Positions 1-10,392 of a DNA stretch of 64,000 nucleotides are shown here, one piece after another. Source of the stretch: Typha latifolia (Eukaryota > Streptophyta > Magnoliopsida > Poales > Typhaceae); the NCBI GenBank assembly GCA_019914945.1, contig CM034099.1:22594704-22658703 (forward strand). The letters are read 5' to 3'. The notes under the pieces are model-generated. The model was not told where the DNA came from, did no database searches, and was given only the letters and a program-made list of their open reading frames with translations. The translations under genes were made by a program, and so were the position numbers. How positions within the stretch are numbered: position 1 is the first letter of the stretch; the number at the start of each line of letters is the position of its first letter.

Positions 1-3000
1 CAAAATCTCCCTCCTGCGTTCCCGCTCCCTTTCCTTCTCCCTCTCCTTCTCATATTGCCTTTGATAATCTTTCTCCCTCTCTCTAGCTTCCCATTCCTTG
101 ACACGATCTTTATACAATCGCTCAGACTCTCTAAGTTTCAGTTCCCTCTCCCGCTCCCTTCTAACACGTTCTCGCTCTCGTTCTCGCTCATATCGTTCAA
201 GTTCCCTTTCCTTCTCTCGTTTCAAATCGCGGTCCCTATCTCGTTCTTTGTTCCTGTCACTCCTTCTGCTCCTATCGGGTGAGCTAACATCAGGCTTGTC
301 ATTTTCAGTCGTCATTTTGTTATCACTTGCAGTATCGTCATCATTCTTATCTTCAGCAGCATCTGCAGCAATAAGCTAGTATATCAGCTCCAGCAAATGA
401 AGCCCAATTTCTGCGTCAAAAATTATTATTCAGAAAATTAAAGAGAATAAGCCAACTAGAACATGGACTCACCACTCCTCACAATATCCACGTCTGAGTC
501 CCCATCTCTCGACTTAGAAGGAAGTTCGGAATGAGACTTAGCAGAACCATCAGCAGGCGTCTGTACAGGTGGGGGAGGAGGCAAAGGTTTGGTCTTTAAT
601 CTCTCCTCTATCATACTAGTGATCTTCTCCAGAGCATCCCTGTCAGCCTCACGGTCTTCATCAGTAACAATACCAAATTTTTGGGCATTCTCTTGTTTTT
701 CTTTATCATCAGAATCTTCTGGATCCTTCTTAGTTTCCACTATGACTGGCTTTGGAGATTCCTTTTCAATAACAGATCCATTTTCATTCTCTTTATCACC
801 AGCTTCAGTTTCAGCTCCTTTGAGCTTTTCTCTTTCAGTCTTTTTTTCAATATATTTCTCAAGATAGTCCTTGGTGGCTTGATTAATATTTAGCTGATAT
901 TACCATGACCAAATAATGTTAATAGGAGCAAAACAAACATAAGGAAATCAATCTGAGGACCATATGGTGAACTAAGGACAGAGGAAAAACAAGATAACAT
1001 GGACTCGGGTAACCGAAAGTTACAAATAAGATACCAAAATAGAATCGTAGCTCAATACAGAAGGAAAGATGTCAAAAGATAGCACTCTGAGATACAGCAC
1101 TTTGTGTAATCACTAGAAGTCCAAAACTAAAATTATTTGATGCATACACGCATACAAAAAGAAAATTCAAGATTCAATATATCATTCTTTAGCCCATTTA
1201 AAAAATTAGTATTTCCAAGTATGATTTCTGTGTTTCTTCCACCAAAATGTACATGACTAATTTTCTCAATGAGAGTTTCATATACGTCATCTAAGATCAT
1301 AATGTCCTTTTAGCATGCAAGAACACGAGGAGCTTATTACAGCTTATTAGCTTCTCCAACACCATGGAGGCACCATGAAGATCAAGGAACTTCAGAAGAT
1401 TTAAGCTAGATTAAGGTGGAACATCAGGCAACTTCAAGTTGTAATCTTAAATTCTCAATGCCCACTTCTGGAGTGCAAAGGCTAACCATCCCTTATATCA
1501 TCACAATGAACAAAAAAGCCAAACAAGCAACAAAAGGAAAGAGTAAAATGCATCAGTCCTAAACCCAGCTAATAGTAATTTTCAGATACAAATGTTATCA
1601 AGCAACTCTTTGACGCCCAGTAGAAAGAACTTTATAGATAAATTAGTAGTGAACTTCTCGACTATTTTGCTCTCACTCAACTGGTTTGCACAAACTTTGT
1701 GGCATACACTAAGTGGCCATTTGACACTTCATTGAAAAGGTGAAGAATCTAGACTCTAGAGTTAACTAGAATTAAAATTTTCTTTCCTTAAATGTGAAAC
1801 CAGTTGTATGAGAAAAGAAAAGATCCAATGCATGAAGAAAGATTCCAACAATTTAACATTCTGAATCCCAAGATTAACTTGTTTACTACATGGCTATATT
1901 GGTAAAATGGGACTGCAGTTGTCGGCGCTTATGGCCAGGAACAACTAAAGTAAGTCTGTTAAATATCCCAGTTGACTATTTGCTCACCCTACTCTTAAAT
2001 GCATTTTTCTCATCTGGTCTTCCAAATATCAACAATCTTGCTTTTAAATATACAAGAATCGTGAAATGAACTTTGTTGGGCCCTCGCATGTGCTAAAGCA
2101 GCTTGCACAAATAAGTATATTTCCAGATAATTCATTGGCAAGTGGTGATGATGTAACAACAGAATATAGATGAATTAACCTACCACCAGTTCTTGACCAT
2201 CAATGTTCAATTTGCTGAGTAACCGCATTGCACGAAGAACTCCTTCAGCAGATTCGAATTCGCAAAATCCAAAGCCTTTAGGAGTTCCATCACTAGGATC
2301 TTGGGCACGTTTCCAACTTTTCACTGGTCCACATAGCTTCATAAAAACATCATTTTGAGGGAAAATATTACAAATTAGACGTCAGCAATATTTAATTGAT
2401 GATTGAAAAATACCATGGTTAATATATTTTGGTGTTGGCAACAACTCACCCGAAGGATAGAAAGGAGGAACTCATTGTCGACTGTGGAGGCGATCTTGCC
2501 AACATAAACTGTGGTTTGTGGCTTTTCAGCTGGAGGAACAATGGGAATAACTGGCCTGACCGCAGGGGTCACAACAGGAGGAATGCCGCGGATCCCTGGA
2601 ATAGGAGGTCGCGGGATCACACCCATAGGCGGAATCGGGCGTGGAGGAAACCCCGGGCGAAACATGGCCGGATATGGGCCAGGATATCGAGGCACTCCTG
2701 CAGAAATACAAAAAGAAGAATCTATGCAAACTTGTCAGACAAGATCGGCCAACTTATCAGATAGCGAAAGAAAAAAAAATTTAGAAAATATTCTTTTACA
2801 CATGGAAAGTCCAGAAGAGAAAAGGACAATAATGATCAGACAATGTTACCACAATACAAGCATACAAGAGATGCGCAGCACAAGCTAGGCAACTATCGCC
2901 AGCTGAACAAATAACCTGGGGAGATATGCACAAAATACCATTTGTTTCATCAAACTCAAGATGTGTGAAGTTGGTCTTACCTTTCTATATCCATGACCAC

Positions 3001-4304
3001 AACCTTCAGAAGTTAACCCAGGTATCATGAAGTAACATTGAGAATTTGCAAGACTTGCAGAGTTCACACCATTGCAATGTACCACTCAATTGTGAAAGGA
3101 CAATAAATGTATCACTATGTCTAAGCTTCTCATCAAAGAAAATGGCAGGATAATATAAAGGACAATAACAATATAAAGTATATAGAATAGAATAGACGGG
3201 ACATTAGAAAATTCAATAAAGGAATCATAATACCTCAGGAAATATTGCAACGTGCACTCAAGTATCCATGAAGGCCGTGAGAGGAATATTGTACTTTCGG
3301 CTCAAAAACTGGTAACATGCTAAACAATAATTTACCAAATTCACTTTCTTTTAGACGTAAAACCTAACCAAACTGTTATCAAATGACAAATGCTCAAAAC
3401 AACACCTTTCAAGAATCTAAGCATACCAACATAGAGTTGAAGTGATCTTTTGGCAACCGCAAGCCGCTGACGTTTCTCACCATGGACCATTAGACGATGC
3501 TGTAGGAGAAAATACCCAGTCATCGATACCAAGTGCATATTTTTTTTCTCTTTTCCCTGGTCTCCTTTTCACCCGTCAATCATCCCCTCTAATTTCCCCC
3601 AAATATTTTCTAACACAAACACTAACGTAACACTAATTAACCACAACGCATGCTTTCCAGCATTTATTTCAATCATTATTCCACAACATAACTGAGTACC
3701 AGAATGACCAAGCAAATTCATGTATAATAAAGATGCATCTAATTAAAGAATCAACGAGTAAACGAGTTTCTATCACTAGATTTGCAAAAGAAATCCAGGA
3801 ACACCCACCGGGAGGAGGAATCGCACCCGGAGGCTGAGGAACCGCCATGTACCCATTCGGGACCTGCCCATACTGCATCGGCATCGACCCCGGCGGCTGG
3901 TAAACGCCGATCGGCCGCATCTGGGGAACCGAAGCCGGAACGGATCCAACGCCACCCGCCGCTCCCGGATACATGACAGGGACCGGAGCCGATACCCCTG
4001 GAGGCTGGATTCCAGGGCTTTGCGCCATCGGATAGCTAGGGTTCGGGACAGTGGAGTACTGGGGCATGGCCGGAGCTCCGAGCGGCCGGAACGACGGAGC
4101 GAAAGACGGAACGGCAGGCGGAGGAGGTGTTATAACGGTAGGAGCTGGAGTAGGGTTAGGGTTTGGGATTTCGGTACTGGATGGAGTGGAAGATGGAGGA
4201 GGGAGAGGGGAAGGGGATTGGGAGGTGGATTGGAGGTTTTCGAGCTCGGATTTGTCCGGCTTGGAGTCTAGGGTTTCGGGGGATGAAGGAGCGACAACCG
4301 CCAT
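1..4304 (-). CDS. RBM25: RNA-binding protein 25-like splicing factor, 5' part, C-terminus beyond window
   Basis: Exons on the minus strand: 4304-3809, 2697-2450, 2336-2184, 893-473, and 362 to the left edge; every junction keeps GT-AG and phase. About 165 N-terminal residues are rich in Pro, Gly and Ser and are followed by a PR/PG-rich stretch. An RRM comes next, split by an intron, with RNP2 (TVYVGKIAS) and RNP1 (KGFGFCEF). Then comes an acidic/Lys segment and a long Arg-Glu-rich charged helix reaching the edge. This order is that of RBM25, a nuclear U1 snRNP-associated splicing regulator; the C-terminal PWI domain expected in the family would lie outside the window. The start is the first ATG of the long exon, just downstream of a short leader. 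Introns are long (up to about 1.3 kb). Family assignment is firm; the 3' end is not visible. Confidence 0.9.
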
Positions 4305-4474
4305 GGACAGAGCTCGGAAAGAGACGAAAGCCGGTCGCGAGAGATGGATTGGGTTCAGGGAGTCGAAATAGTTGGGGGTGGGGGAGATCGGATTCTTGAA
4401 TTGGGAGGAAGATGGCTCCAGTTCATACTATAGGTTTAGCCCGCGGACGGCCTTAATACTTCTATATAGGTGTG

Positions 4475-4530
4475 CTCGATGGGCTTGTTGGAAAATTAGG
4501 AACTCCCTTTTAAAGAAGTGGCCCATGTAA
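4475..4530 (-). promoter_or_regulatory. possible site II elements upstream of the RBM25-like gene
   Basis: GGCCCA at 4520-4525 (TGGGCC on the gene's strand) and TGGGCT at 4480-4485 lie about 180-220 bp upstream of the start codon. TGGGCY motifs are known promoter elements of plant housekeeping and growth genes. Both are short and could be chance. Confidence 0.35.
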
Positions 4531-4539
4531 AGCCCTGCG

Positions 4540-5550
4540 ATTGTTGACGTCTTTACGATCTACGTTTCGCGTCTGATGTGGGGGCTTGGACGGCTGTGAT
4601 CGCCTGCGAACCACAGAAATACTACCGTTAATTGAGAATGACTGTGATAATAATACTCTTCATACTGCATTATAAAAAAGTTTAATGCATGAAATCTTGA
4701 AAACTCACCGTTTTACTGCAGCTTTTGTCGAGCTCTAAGAAGTTTAAACTACAGCTCCAGTCGATCGAGCTATGCCGACGTTTCTGATTTAAATTAATAA
4801 AACTCTTGATATGAAAATTAACGGCAAAATAACACTAGACGTGTGACAAAAATAACACTAGACGTCTTCCTCTGTGAGTGATTTAAAAAACCCATATAAG
4901 GGGCAAATTTGTCTAACTCAAAAGAGTGTAATATGGATTTCTAGTCCATTCTTTCATGATGTCTCGTTAGAGAGGTTTTTTTTTTTTCTCTCTTCTAGGG
5001 CTTTTGGGGTTTTAGCAAGAGAGGAAGAAAGAGTGCGACAGAGCTTGAGTTTGAATTTCCTTGGGTTAGAGAGAGATTATTGGTGCTCAAGGTCTTGAGC
5101 ATGATCATCTTGCTTAGTTATTAAGGAGATTGTGAAAGAGGAATATCTTCTCATTCTTGTAATTTTAATAGAAGTAACCCCAGATATCCCATTCTTGTAA
5201 TCTGTCTCCATTGATAGTAAATATGTTTGTCGGTAGACTGTGAATATAGCTCAAATTTGGCTGAACCACATAAATATTTTGTTGCAATGGTGTGATGCTC
5301 TTCTATTGCTATTCTCTATGGATTAATATGCATTGAGTACAAATCTTAAATGTCTATTTGAATTTAATTTGTTCATAATATTGTGACAAGCCTAATCTGA
5401 GTAGGTTAAAAATAAAAAGGTCTCATTCTTTTTTCACATACTGATTGTAGAATAAGTATGTCACCAAACTGTTGTTTTATTTAGAAAAATATTCCGTGCT
5501 AGAAATTTGACTGTTCCCAAAATATGATTATAAAGATGATATACAAAGGA

Positions 5551-5636
<86 letters not shown>

Positions 5637-5883
5637 AACAAGGCCCTACAACTTGACAATAAAACAATAGCATTGTAAAAAGAAACATTATATTAAGCGC
5701 AAGGCCTACACAAAATAAAGCAGCCAAGATATTATTTAAGCCGGTACACCAACAAAAGATGTAGGGTTTTTAAGCTAAGGATTAATTAAGTGCTTCATGG
5801 AGTTTTCTATTTGTGTCAAAATGATAGGTATAGACCATTGCAGGCGGAAGCAAGGAGTGCTTAGTACCTAAGGTTACAAAAAG
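4540..5883. other. intergenic, no gene seen
   Basis: A+T-rich spacer between the RBM25-like promoter and an RNase H remnant. It holds a short direct repeat (AAATAACACTAGACGT, near 4826 and 4850) and a long GA microsatellite. No coding potential was recognised on either strand. Confidence 0.6.
5555..5633. repeat. (GA)n microsatellite
   Basis: About 79 bp of uninterrupted GA dinucleotides, the longest simple repeat in the window. It lies in intergenic DNA. Confidence 0.97.
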
Positions 5884-6270
5884 ATGCTACCTTTCAAAAT
5901 GAGCAACTCAATTAGTTGCCTTGTTACAAATTCGACTAGCATGAATAACAGCATAGGAGTGATAGCTAAGCAGTTAAGGTTTATAGCGATATATGATATC
6001 ATGGATAAGCCAAGGAGGGTCTTTGGATTTGTTGATAGCGTTGATAACTATACTAGAGTCTTATTCAAAAATGATATTCATATAGTTGTTGTTAGCAGCA
6101 ATAGTGATAGCATGCAAAATCGCAAGTCTCTCTGCCTCTAATGCCGAGTTAACTGATATTAGTTTGGCCGAGGTAAATAGTAATTTAGCTTGATTATTTT
6201 TAATGACAACTCTAATTCCTTCGATATTGTCTAACGGGTTTTATGACCCATCAAAATTTATTTTGATAAA
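5884..6270 (-). pseudogene. degraded LINE-type RNase H domain (RVT_3)
   Basis: Read on the minus strand in one frame from 6270, the sequence gives KINFDGS, then an SALEAERLAILHAI segment, then (after a stop) DSSIVINAIN, and finally a region resembling the domain's usual H-x-x-R-x-x-N-x-x-A end. These are the ordered landmarks of the reverse-transcriptase-like RNase H domain at the 3' end of plant non-LTR retrotransposons: first Asp in FDGS, Glu in the SA..AE helix, Asp in the DS motif. At least four in-frame stops break it: right after FDGS, just before DSS, and twice in the last third. No reverse transcriptase was found next to it, so this is an old fragment. A host RNase H-like gene is a less likely source. 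Confidence 0.7.
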
Positions 6271-6715
6271 GTCTTTAGTCAGACTCTCCTAGTAATGAAG
6301 AGGGCGGCAAAGCTAGTTAAAGAGAAGGAAGAGAGGGAGGGAAAGAGATAAAGAAACACCTCAAAAGGTGGGGGAAATAACTCCCTTCTTTGGCCACTAG
6401 ATTAAAAGAGGATTAAAAGAGGAGCCAGGGAAGAGAAAAAAACAAGTTAAAATTATAAAAATGTGATATTTATACAAAATATAACAGTAAATACTATATT
6501 ATTGTATTGATTTTTTTTTTAAACCACCTTTACAGTCCTTGCGAATCCAAATAATCATAATCTCATATCTTTCTCAAAAACTATACTCCCCTGCTACTTA
6601 ATTATAGTCCAGACTGGAAACTTAATTTAAACCCCCACTCGTTGACGCACGCGCCGCACTCGTGTCGACCAGACTGGAAGCTTCTGGATCACCCATTCAC
6701 CCTCACAGGACCCTC
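6271..6715. other. spacer between RNase H remnant and snoRNA promoter
   Basis: Purine-rich then A+T-rich sequence leading into the TATA box of the U14 cluster. No gene seen. Confidence 0.5.
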
Positions 6716-6757
6716 TATATAATACCTCGCTCGGCATCAGATCGTTGAAAACCCTAA
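6716..6757 (+). promoter_or_regulatory. TATA box and telo-box of the U14 snoRNA cluster
   Basis: TATATAA at 6716-6722 is followed 26 bp later by AAACCCTAA (6749-6757), the plant telo-box. TATA plus telo-box is a usual Pol II promoter arrangement for plant polycistronic snoRNA and ribosome-biogenesis genes. The first U14 copy starts about 210 bp downstream. Confidence 0.7.
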
Positions 6758-6966
6758 GTGCCGCGGCTGCCTGCTTCCGCCTTGGCTTTCGCTCCTTCAA
6801 TCTTCTTTACGTATCCCCCAGTCCGTTTTATTAGTCGTTCGTAATTGGTGGTGTCATCACATCACATCACATTGTTTTGTAGTTTTGGTGTTTTAATCGA
6901 GTAATTTGTTTGTTTATCGTTATTTTGGTAGATTAATATTGTGAATTTTCGAGTTTTTGATGGCCC

Positions 6967-7089
6967 GATCTATGATGATGCATATAAAGGCTTGTTTCTC
7001 ACAACATTCGCAGTGGCCGCCTAAGAGCTTTCGCCTCGCCGGGCTTGAGAGCTTATGCTGTTTCTATCCTTCCTTGGATGTCTGAGATC
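6967..7089 (+). ncRNA. U14: U14 box C/D snoRNA, copy 1
   Basis: Box C ATGATGA (6972-6978) and box D CTGA (7082-7085) are flanked by a perfect 5-bp terminal stem GATCT/AGATC. Inside are the conserved U14 blocks: ACATTCGCAGT, which in yeast and vertebrates pairs with 18S rRNA and is needed for its processing, and CCTTCCTTGGATGTCTGA next to box D. The length of about 123 nt fits U14. It acts in the nucleolus with fibrillarin and the other C/D proteins, guiding 18S methylation and assisting pre-rRNA cleavage. It is the first of three copies transcribed in the same direction. Confidence 0.92.
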
Positions 7090-7254
7090 CCCATTTCTCG
7101 ATATCCTATCCTGGATTACTTTGACTCTCTTCACATCCAGAAGAAGCCTTCGCCTCTCCCCCTCTTCATAATTTTTTATTAGTTTTTTGTCTCTTATTGG
7201 TGGTATGGTTGGAATTTATCGGAGCATATATATTCTCGGTATTTTGATTGGAGC

Positions 7255-7378
7255 GATCTATGATGATGCATCTAAAGGCTTGTTTCTCACGAACATTCGC
7301 AGTGGCCGCCTAAGAGCTTTCGCCTCGCCGGGCTTGAGAGCTAATGCTGCTTTAATCCTTCCTTGGATGTCTGAGATC
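7255..7378 (+). ncRNA. U14: U14 box C/D snoRNA, copy 2
   Basis: Nearly identical to copy 1: box C 7260-7266, box D 7371-7374, the same GATCT/AGATC stem and the same 18S-complementary block. It differs by a handful of substitutions and single-base indels. It lies 165 bp after copy 1. The spacer in front of it carries ATTGGTGGT sequence resembling that before copy 1, so the duplicated unit includes flanking DNA. Confidence 0.92.
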
Positions 7379-7470
7379 TTTGCTTGAATCCCCTTTTAGA
7401 TCCATTTTTTCGATTCTTTTTCTTTTTGTTCTTCTTTACATGTTCGCTTATTATGCTGCCAGTCGATAGT

Positions 7471-7592
7471 TGGCAATGATGAGACTACCAAAGGCTTGTT
7501 TCTCAAGACATTCGCAGTGGCCGCCTGAGAGCTTTCGCCTTGCCGGGCTTGAGAGCTTGTGCTGCTTAATCCTTCCTTGGATGTCTGATGCC
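7471..7592 (+). ncRNA. U14: U14 box C/D snoRNA, copy 3 (diverged ends)
   Basis: Box C ATGATGA 7476-7482, box D CTGA 7585-7588, and the same internal blocks including ACATTCGCAGT. The terminal stem is different from copies 1 and 2: GGCA pairs with TGCC. Both arms changed together, which indicates that the stem is maintained and this copy is probably functional. It begins about 92 bp after copy 2. Confidence 0.9.
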
Positions 7593-8281
7593 ACTTCGAA
7601 ATCCCAAAGCTTCGATCGTTTTTATTTCTAACTAATCCGGTCTTACCGGCTTTTGGTCGTTTTTTAACGGAGACTTTGAATCCTCTTTCCGTTCTTAGAA
7701 TTTGATTTTAGTTGCTTATTTTGCTGGTGGAATAATTATTTTCGATATGTAACGTATTATAGTCAAAATTAGGCTTATAATCTTGGATTGGAATTAACAT
7801 TTATGCTATCTACGATCCATTTGTATTGACTGGATCTTTGAATCCATTGTTATGGTATATTTTTGAATGAATAGTGCTACATATAATGTACTTATATATA
7901 TGTTCTTAGTACTGTAATTTTGCGTTAGGAATTTTGTTTACCATGGTAGTTATTATATTAAGCAGAGACGGTTGAAAAGAGTAGCTACTGATGCTGCCGA
8001 ATATAGTTTCCAAGATATTTCTCAGACGAGGCACTTGAGCACTTGTGGTATCGATGAAAAATCGTCCGGATAGTAGGATAGCGTGCTTAATGCGAATCTC
8101 CACCAAAAGATGCCAACATCATGGCGCCAGATGCTTATGGACTTCAATAAGAAGCTAACCTGTTGTAGTTCGGTGGTTTTGAGGCAAGTGACGAACGGAT
8201 TGCGACCCCCAAAAATGCTGGATAGAAGTCGTTTGCCAAATGTGATGTGAAGCGGAAGTACTCAACCTCCCTTTCCGATGC

Positions 8282-8315
<34 letters not shown>

Positions 8316-9221
8316 CGGGTATCCAAGGAATCCTCATTAAGCGAAATTTGTTACTGCTATGTAGGCCGGGATTTCTTCTTAGCGTGCGTCTTGTACTATT
8401 GTCTGATAACTGTTACATCATATTGTTGGATGAATTTTCTTCTTTGTTTGACGATTAAGCCGTTGCTCGCTAGATCGTGGGGAATACTCTATTTTAAACG
8501 GATAGATGTGCGTGCTCTGAATTTTGAGCTACAATTGAATTGAGTTTCATTTCTCAAATCCTTAAGGTCTAAGATAGAATTGTTTAGGAGCAACCTATTT
8601 AAGCAATTATTCTGTTTTGTTTTTATCGGTTCAATTATTTTAGTTATTTAAGGTACCTAAAGCATTTGATAAATATTTGAAGTTTAAAACATAAGAATAG
8701 CCAACTAATTTTGGCTCTATTGAGAGGCTTGGTTTGAAATTAATTTTGAGCCTCAATTTTAGGCTTAGAATTGAGCACGAGCTTGAATCCTTGTTAGTTT
8801 GTACGTCGTTGTCGTTGGGTACGGCTTATAAAAATTCTTTAGAATTAGCCAACCCATCCCTCCTCTCATGGTTACTTGGATTCTGTGACTGCAAATCCAT
8901 CCCTAAGTGAAAGTTTGGAACAGTGGAAATTCAACCCTAAGCGAAAGCTTTGAACAGTCATCTTTGAACAGTCGTCAATGTTGACGACGTCCGCTGCGAG
9001 GTCGCCATTATTTCAGAGCGATAGGAGTCGACGAAGAGGAGGTTGTAGAGGAGGTTGTAGAGCGCCGTTATGGCATGTTGGGAGGCGAAGGTGACGGCAA
9101 GCGCGTCGAGGAGGATTGGGGTCGCCATAAGAGCTTTTCAGGGGAGGGGGGGTATCGAGAGGTTGAGTAAGGCTGCGACTCAAGCTCTAGCTCTGGCTCG
9201 AGCTTAGGTTAAGTAAGACTG
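7593..9221. other. downstream of the U14 cluster, no gene assigned
   Basis: A T-rich region, then about 250 bp of more balanced sequence (7960-8280) that could be the rest of the snoRNA precursor, a GA microsatellite (8284-8312), and A+T-rich DNA. From about 8730 sequences like GAGCCTCAATTTTAGGC begin. A tandem GAGGAGGTTGTA repeat is seen near 9039-9062. No protein match was recognised. Confidence 0.5.
8284..8312. repeat. (GA)n microsatellite
   Basis: About 29 bp of uninterrupted GA dinucleotides. Confidence 0.95.
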
Positions 9222-9525
9222 GAGCAGAGTCAGTCTCTCCTCTGCCGAGCTCTGCTCCAAGATTGCCCTCTGCGATGTCCTAATCGTGAGGAGCATGATG
9301 AAGGTGACGAGGGAGATGTTCAAGGTTGGGAAGGAGAGGCTTAAGGTGTTGGGGAGAGTAGGGGTGGGGATCAACAACTTGGATCTCTAAGTGGCAACGA
9401 AGTTTGGATGCCTTGTCGTGAACTCGTCTACCATGAACACCGTCACGGCGGCAAAGCACGAGATCACGCTTCTTGTCGCTATGGCGAGAAATGTTGCTCA
9501 AGCGGATACGAAATTGGTCGTGCTG
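9222..9525 (+). pseudogene. fragment of D-3-phosphoglycerate dehydrogenase
   Basis: In one plus-strand frame the region reads SAELCSKIALCDVLIVRS, KVTREMF, RLKVLGRVGVGINNLDL, a stop codon (TAA near 9388), then FGCLVVNSSTMNTVTAAKH and LLVAMARNVAQAD. This is the N-terminal substrate-domain region of plastid 3-phosphoglycerate dehydrogenase, the first enzyme of phosphorylated serine biosynthesis. Both the start and the whole NAD-binding and C-terminal parts are missing, there is at least one nonsense codon, and similarity ends after ARNVAQAD. No introns are visible in this 300-bp piece. The fragment is flanked on both sides by GAGCC/GGCTCG-rich repeats, so it may have been captured by a mobile element. 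Confidence 0.8.
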
Positions 9526-10097
9526 CACGTGTTTGTGAATTAGAGTTTTCTTACCCCTTTATACTGAGTCTATCAAGCCGAATCTGAGTAAGCCGACTCC
9601 AGCTTAGGCTCGGCTCGATATTAATTTCAAATTGATTTGGACGGCTCGAACTCAACTTATCTTTAATCAAGCCGAGCTGAACTCGAGCTTCAGCCGAGCC
9701 AAATTTGAGCCAAGCCCAGATAGCTCGATTATTTTGACAGCCGTTGTTGATGTCAACTTTAAAATTTCTTCTACAAATTGTTCTGCTAAACTGTGTTCAA
9801 CAATCGGAGTAGCTGCCTAATACGCAGCCTGTGATCAATGTCAAGTCCTTTCTTTGGGGTAAAAATGTTAAGACCCTTTTTCGGGGTAAAAATGTCAAGT
9901 CTTTTAAAGAGAAAAATTCTCGTCCACATTAAACTCATGTAAAAGGAAAGCTTTGAAATGTATCCATAGATGTCCTCACGGAGCGTCGTTGTCGTACTTT
10001 CATTATTGAAGGCCTTTGTTTTATATCACAAACCAAATGCCAAACTCCGTCTTCCTCCGTCTTCCTTTTGCTTAACATCTGCTGCTCCGTATAGGTT
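9526..10097. other. intergenic with GGCTCG/GAGCC-type repeat
   Basis: From 9555 to 9735 the sequence is full of related words such as AGCCGAGC, GGCTCGG and CTCGAGCT, a repeat type also seen near 8730-8790 and 30860-31430. The rest holds no recognised feature. Confidence 0.5.
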
Positions 10098-10098
10098 T

Positions 10099-10146
<48 letters not shown>
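10099..10146. repeat. (CT)n microsatellite in leader of the small protein gene
   Basis: About 48 bp of CT dinucleotides ending some 36 bp before the start codon of the following small gene. Confidence 0.95.
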
Positions 10147-10148
<2 letters not shown>

Positions 10149-10182
10149 GATGATTTTATATATCTATGTCTAGGTTCCAGCC

Positions 10183-10392
10183 ATGGTGATGATGGGTCAT
10201 CATCTAGAGAGACTTGTGGACAGCCTCAAGTCGAAGCTGAAGCTCTTGAAGGCGAAGAAGCCTAGGCCTTATGACAAGGTGGACAAGACGGACAGCATGA
10301 GAGTGGAAATTAGCAGCAGGAGGGCTCAGAAGCTTATAGCCAAGAACCTCATGGCTGTCGATTCCTTGGGCCACAAGAGCTTTGCCTTCTAA
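10183..10392 (+). CDS. small basic plant protein, function unknown
   Basis: A 69-residue open frame beginning ATG GTG ATG ATG, rich in Lys and Arg (LERLVDSLKSKLKLL, then KPRPYDKVDK, then MRVEISSRRAQKLIAKNL) and ending in HKSFAF. I recall similar 60-70-residue plant proteins with a PYDKV block and an aromatic C-terminus, but know of no assigned function. There is no signal peptide or membrane segment; a short amphipathic helix at each end is likely. The leader has a long CT tract, and a possible acceptor (TATGTCTAG) lies 9 bp before the start, so a 5' leader intron is possible. A second in-frame ATG two codons later could serve instead. Coding status is inferred from its composition and recalled family resemblance. 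Confidence 0.6.
   Translation: MVMMGHHLERLVDSLKSKLKLLKAKKPRPYDKVDKTDSMRVEISSRRAQKLIAKNLMAVDSLGHKSFAF

Noticed and set aside
8144..8543. Frames across the GA repeat at 8284
   Set aside because: The coding look comes from the microsatellite (Arg-Glu or Ser-Leu runs); the rest matches nothing.
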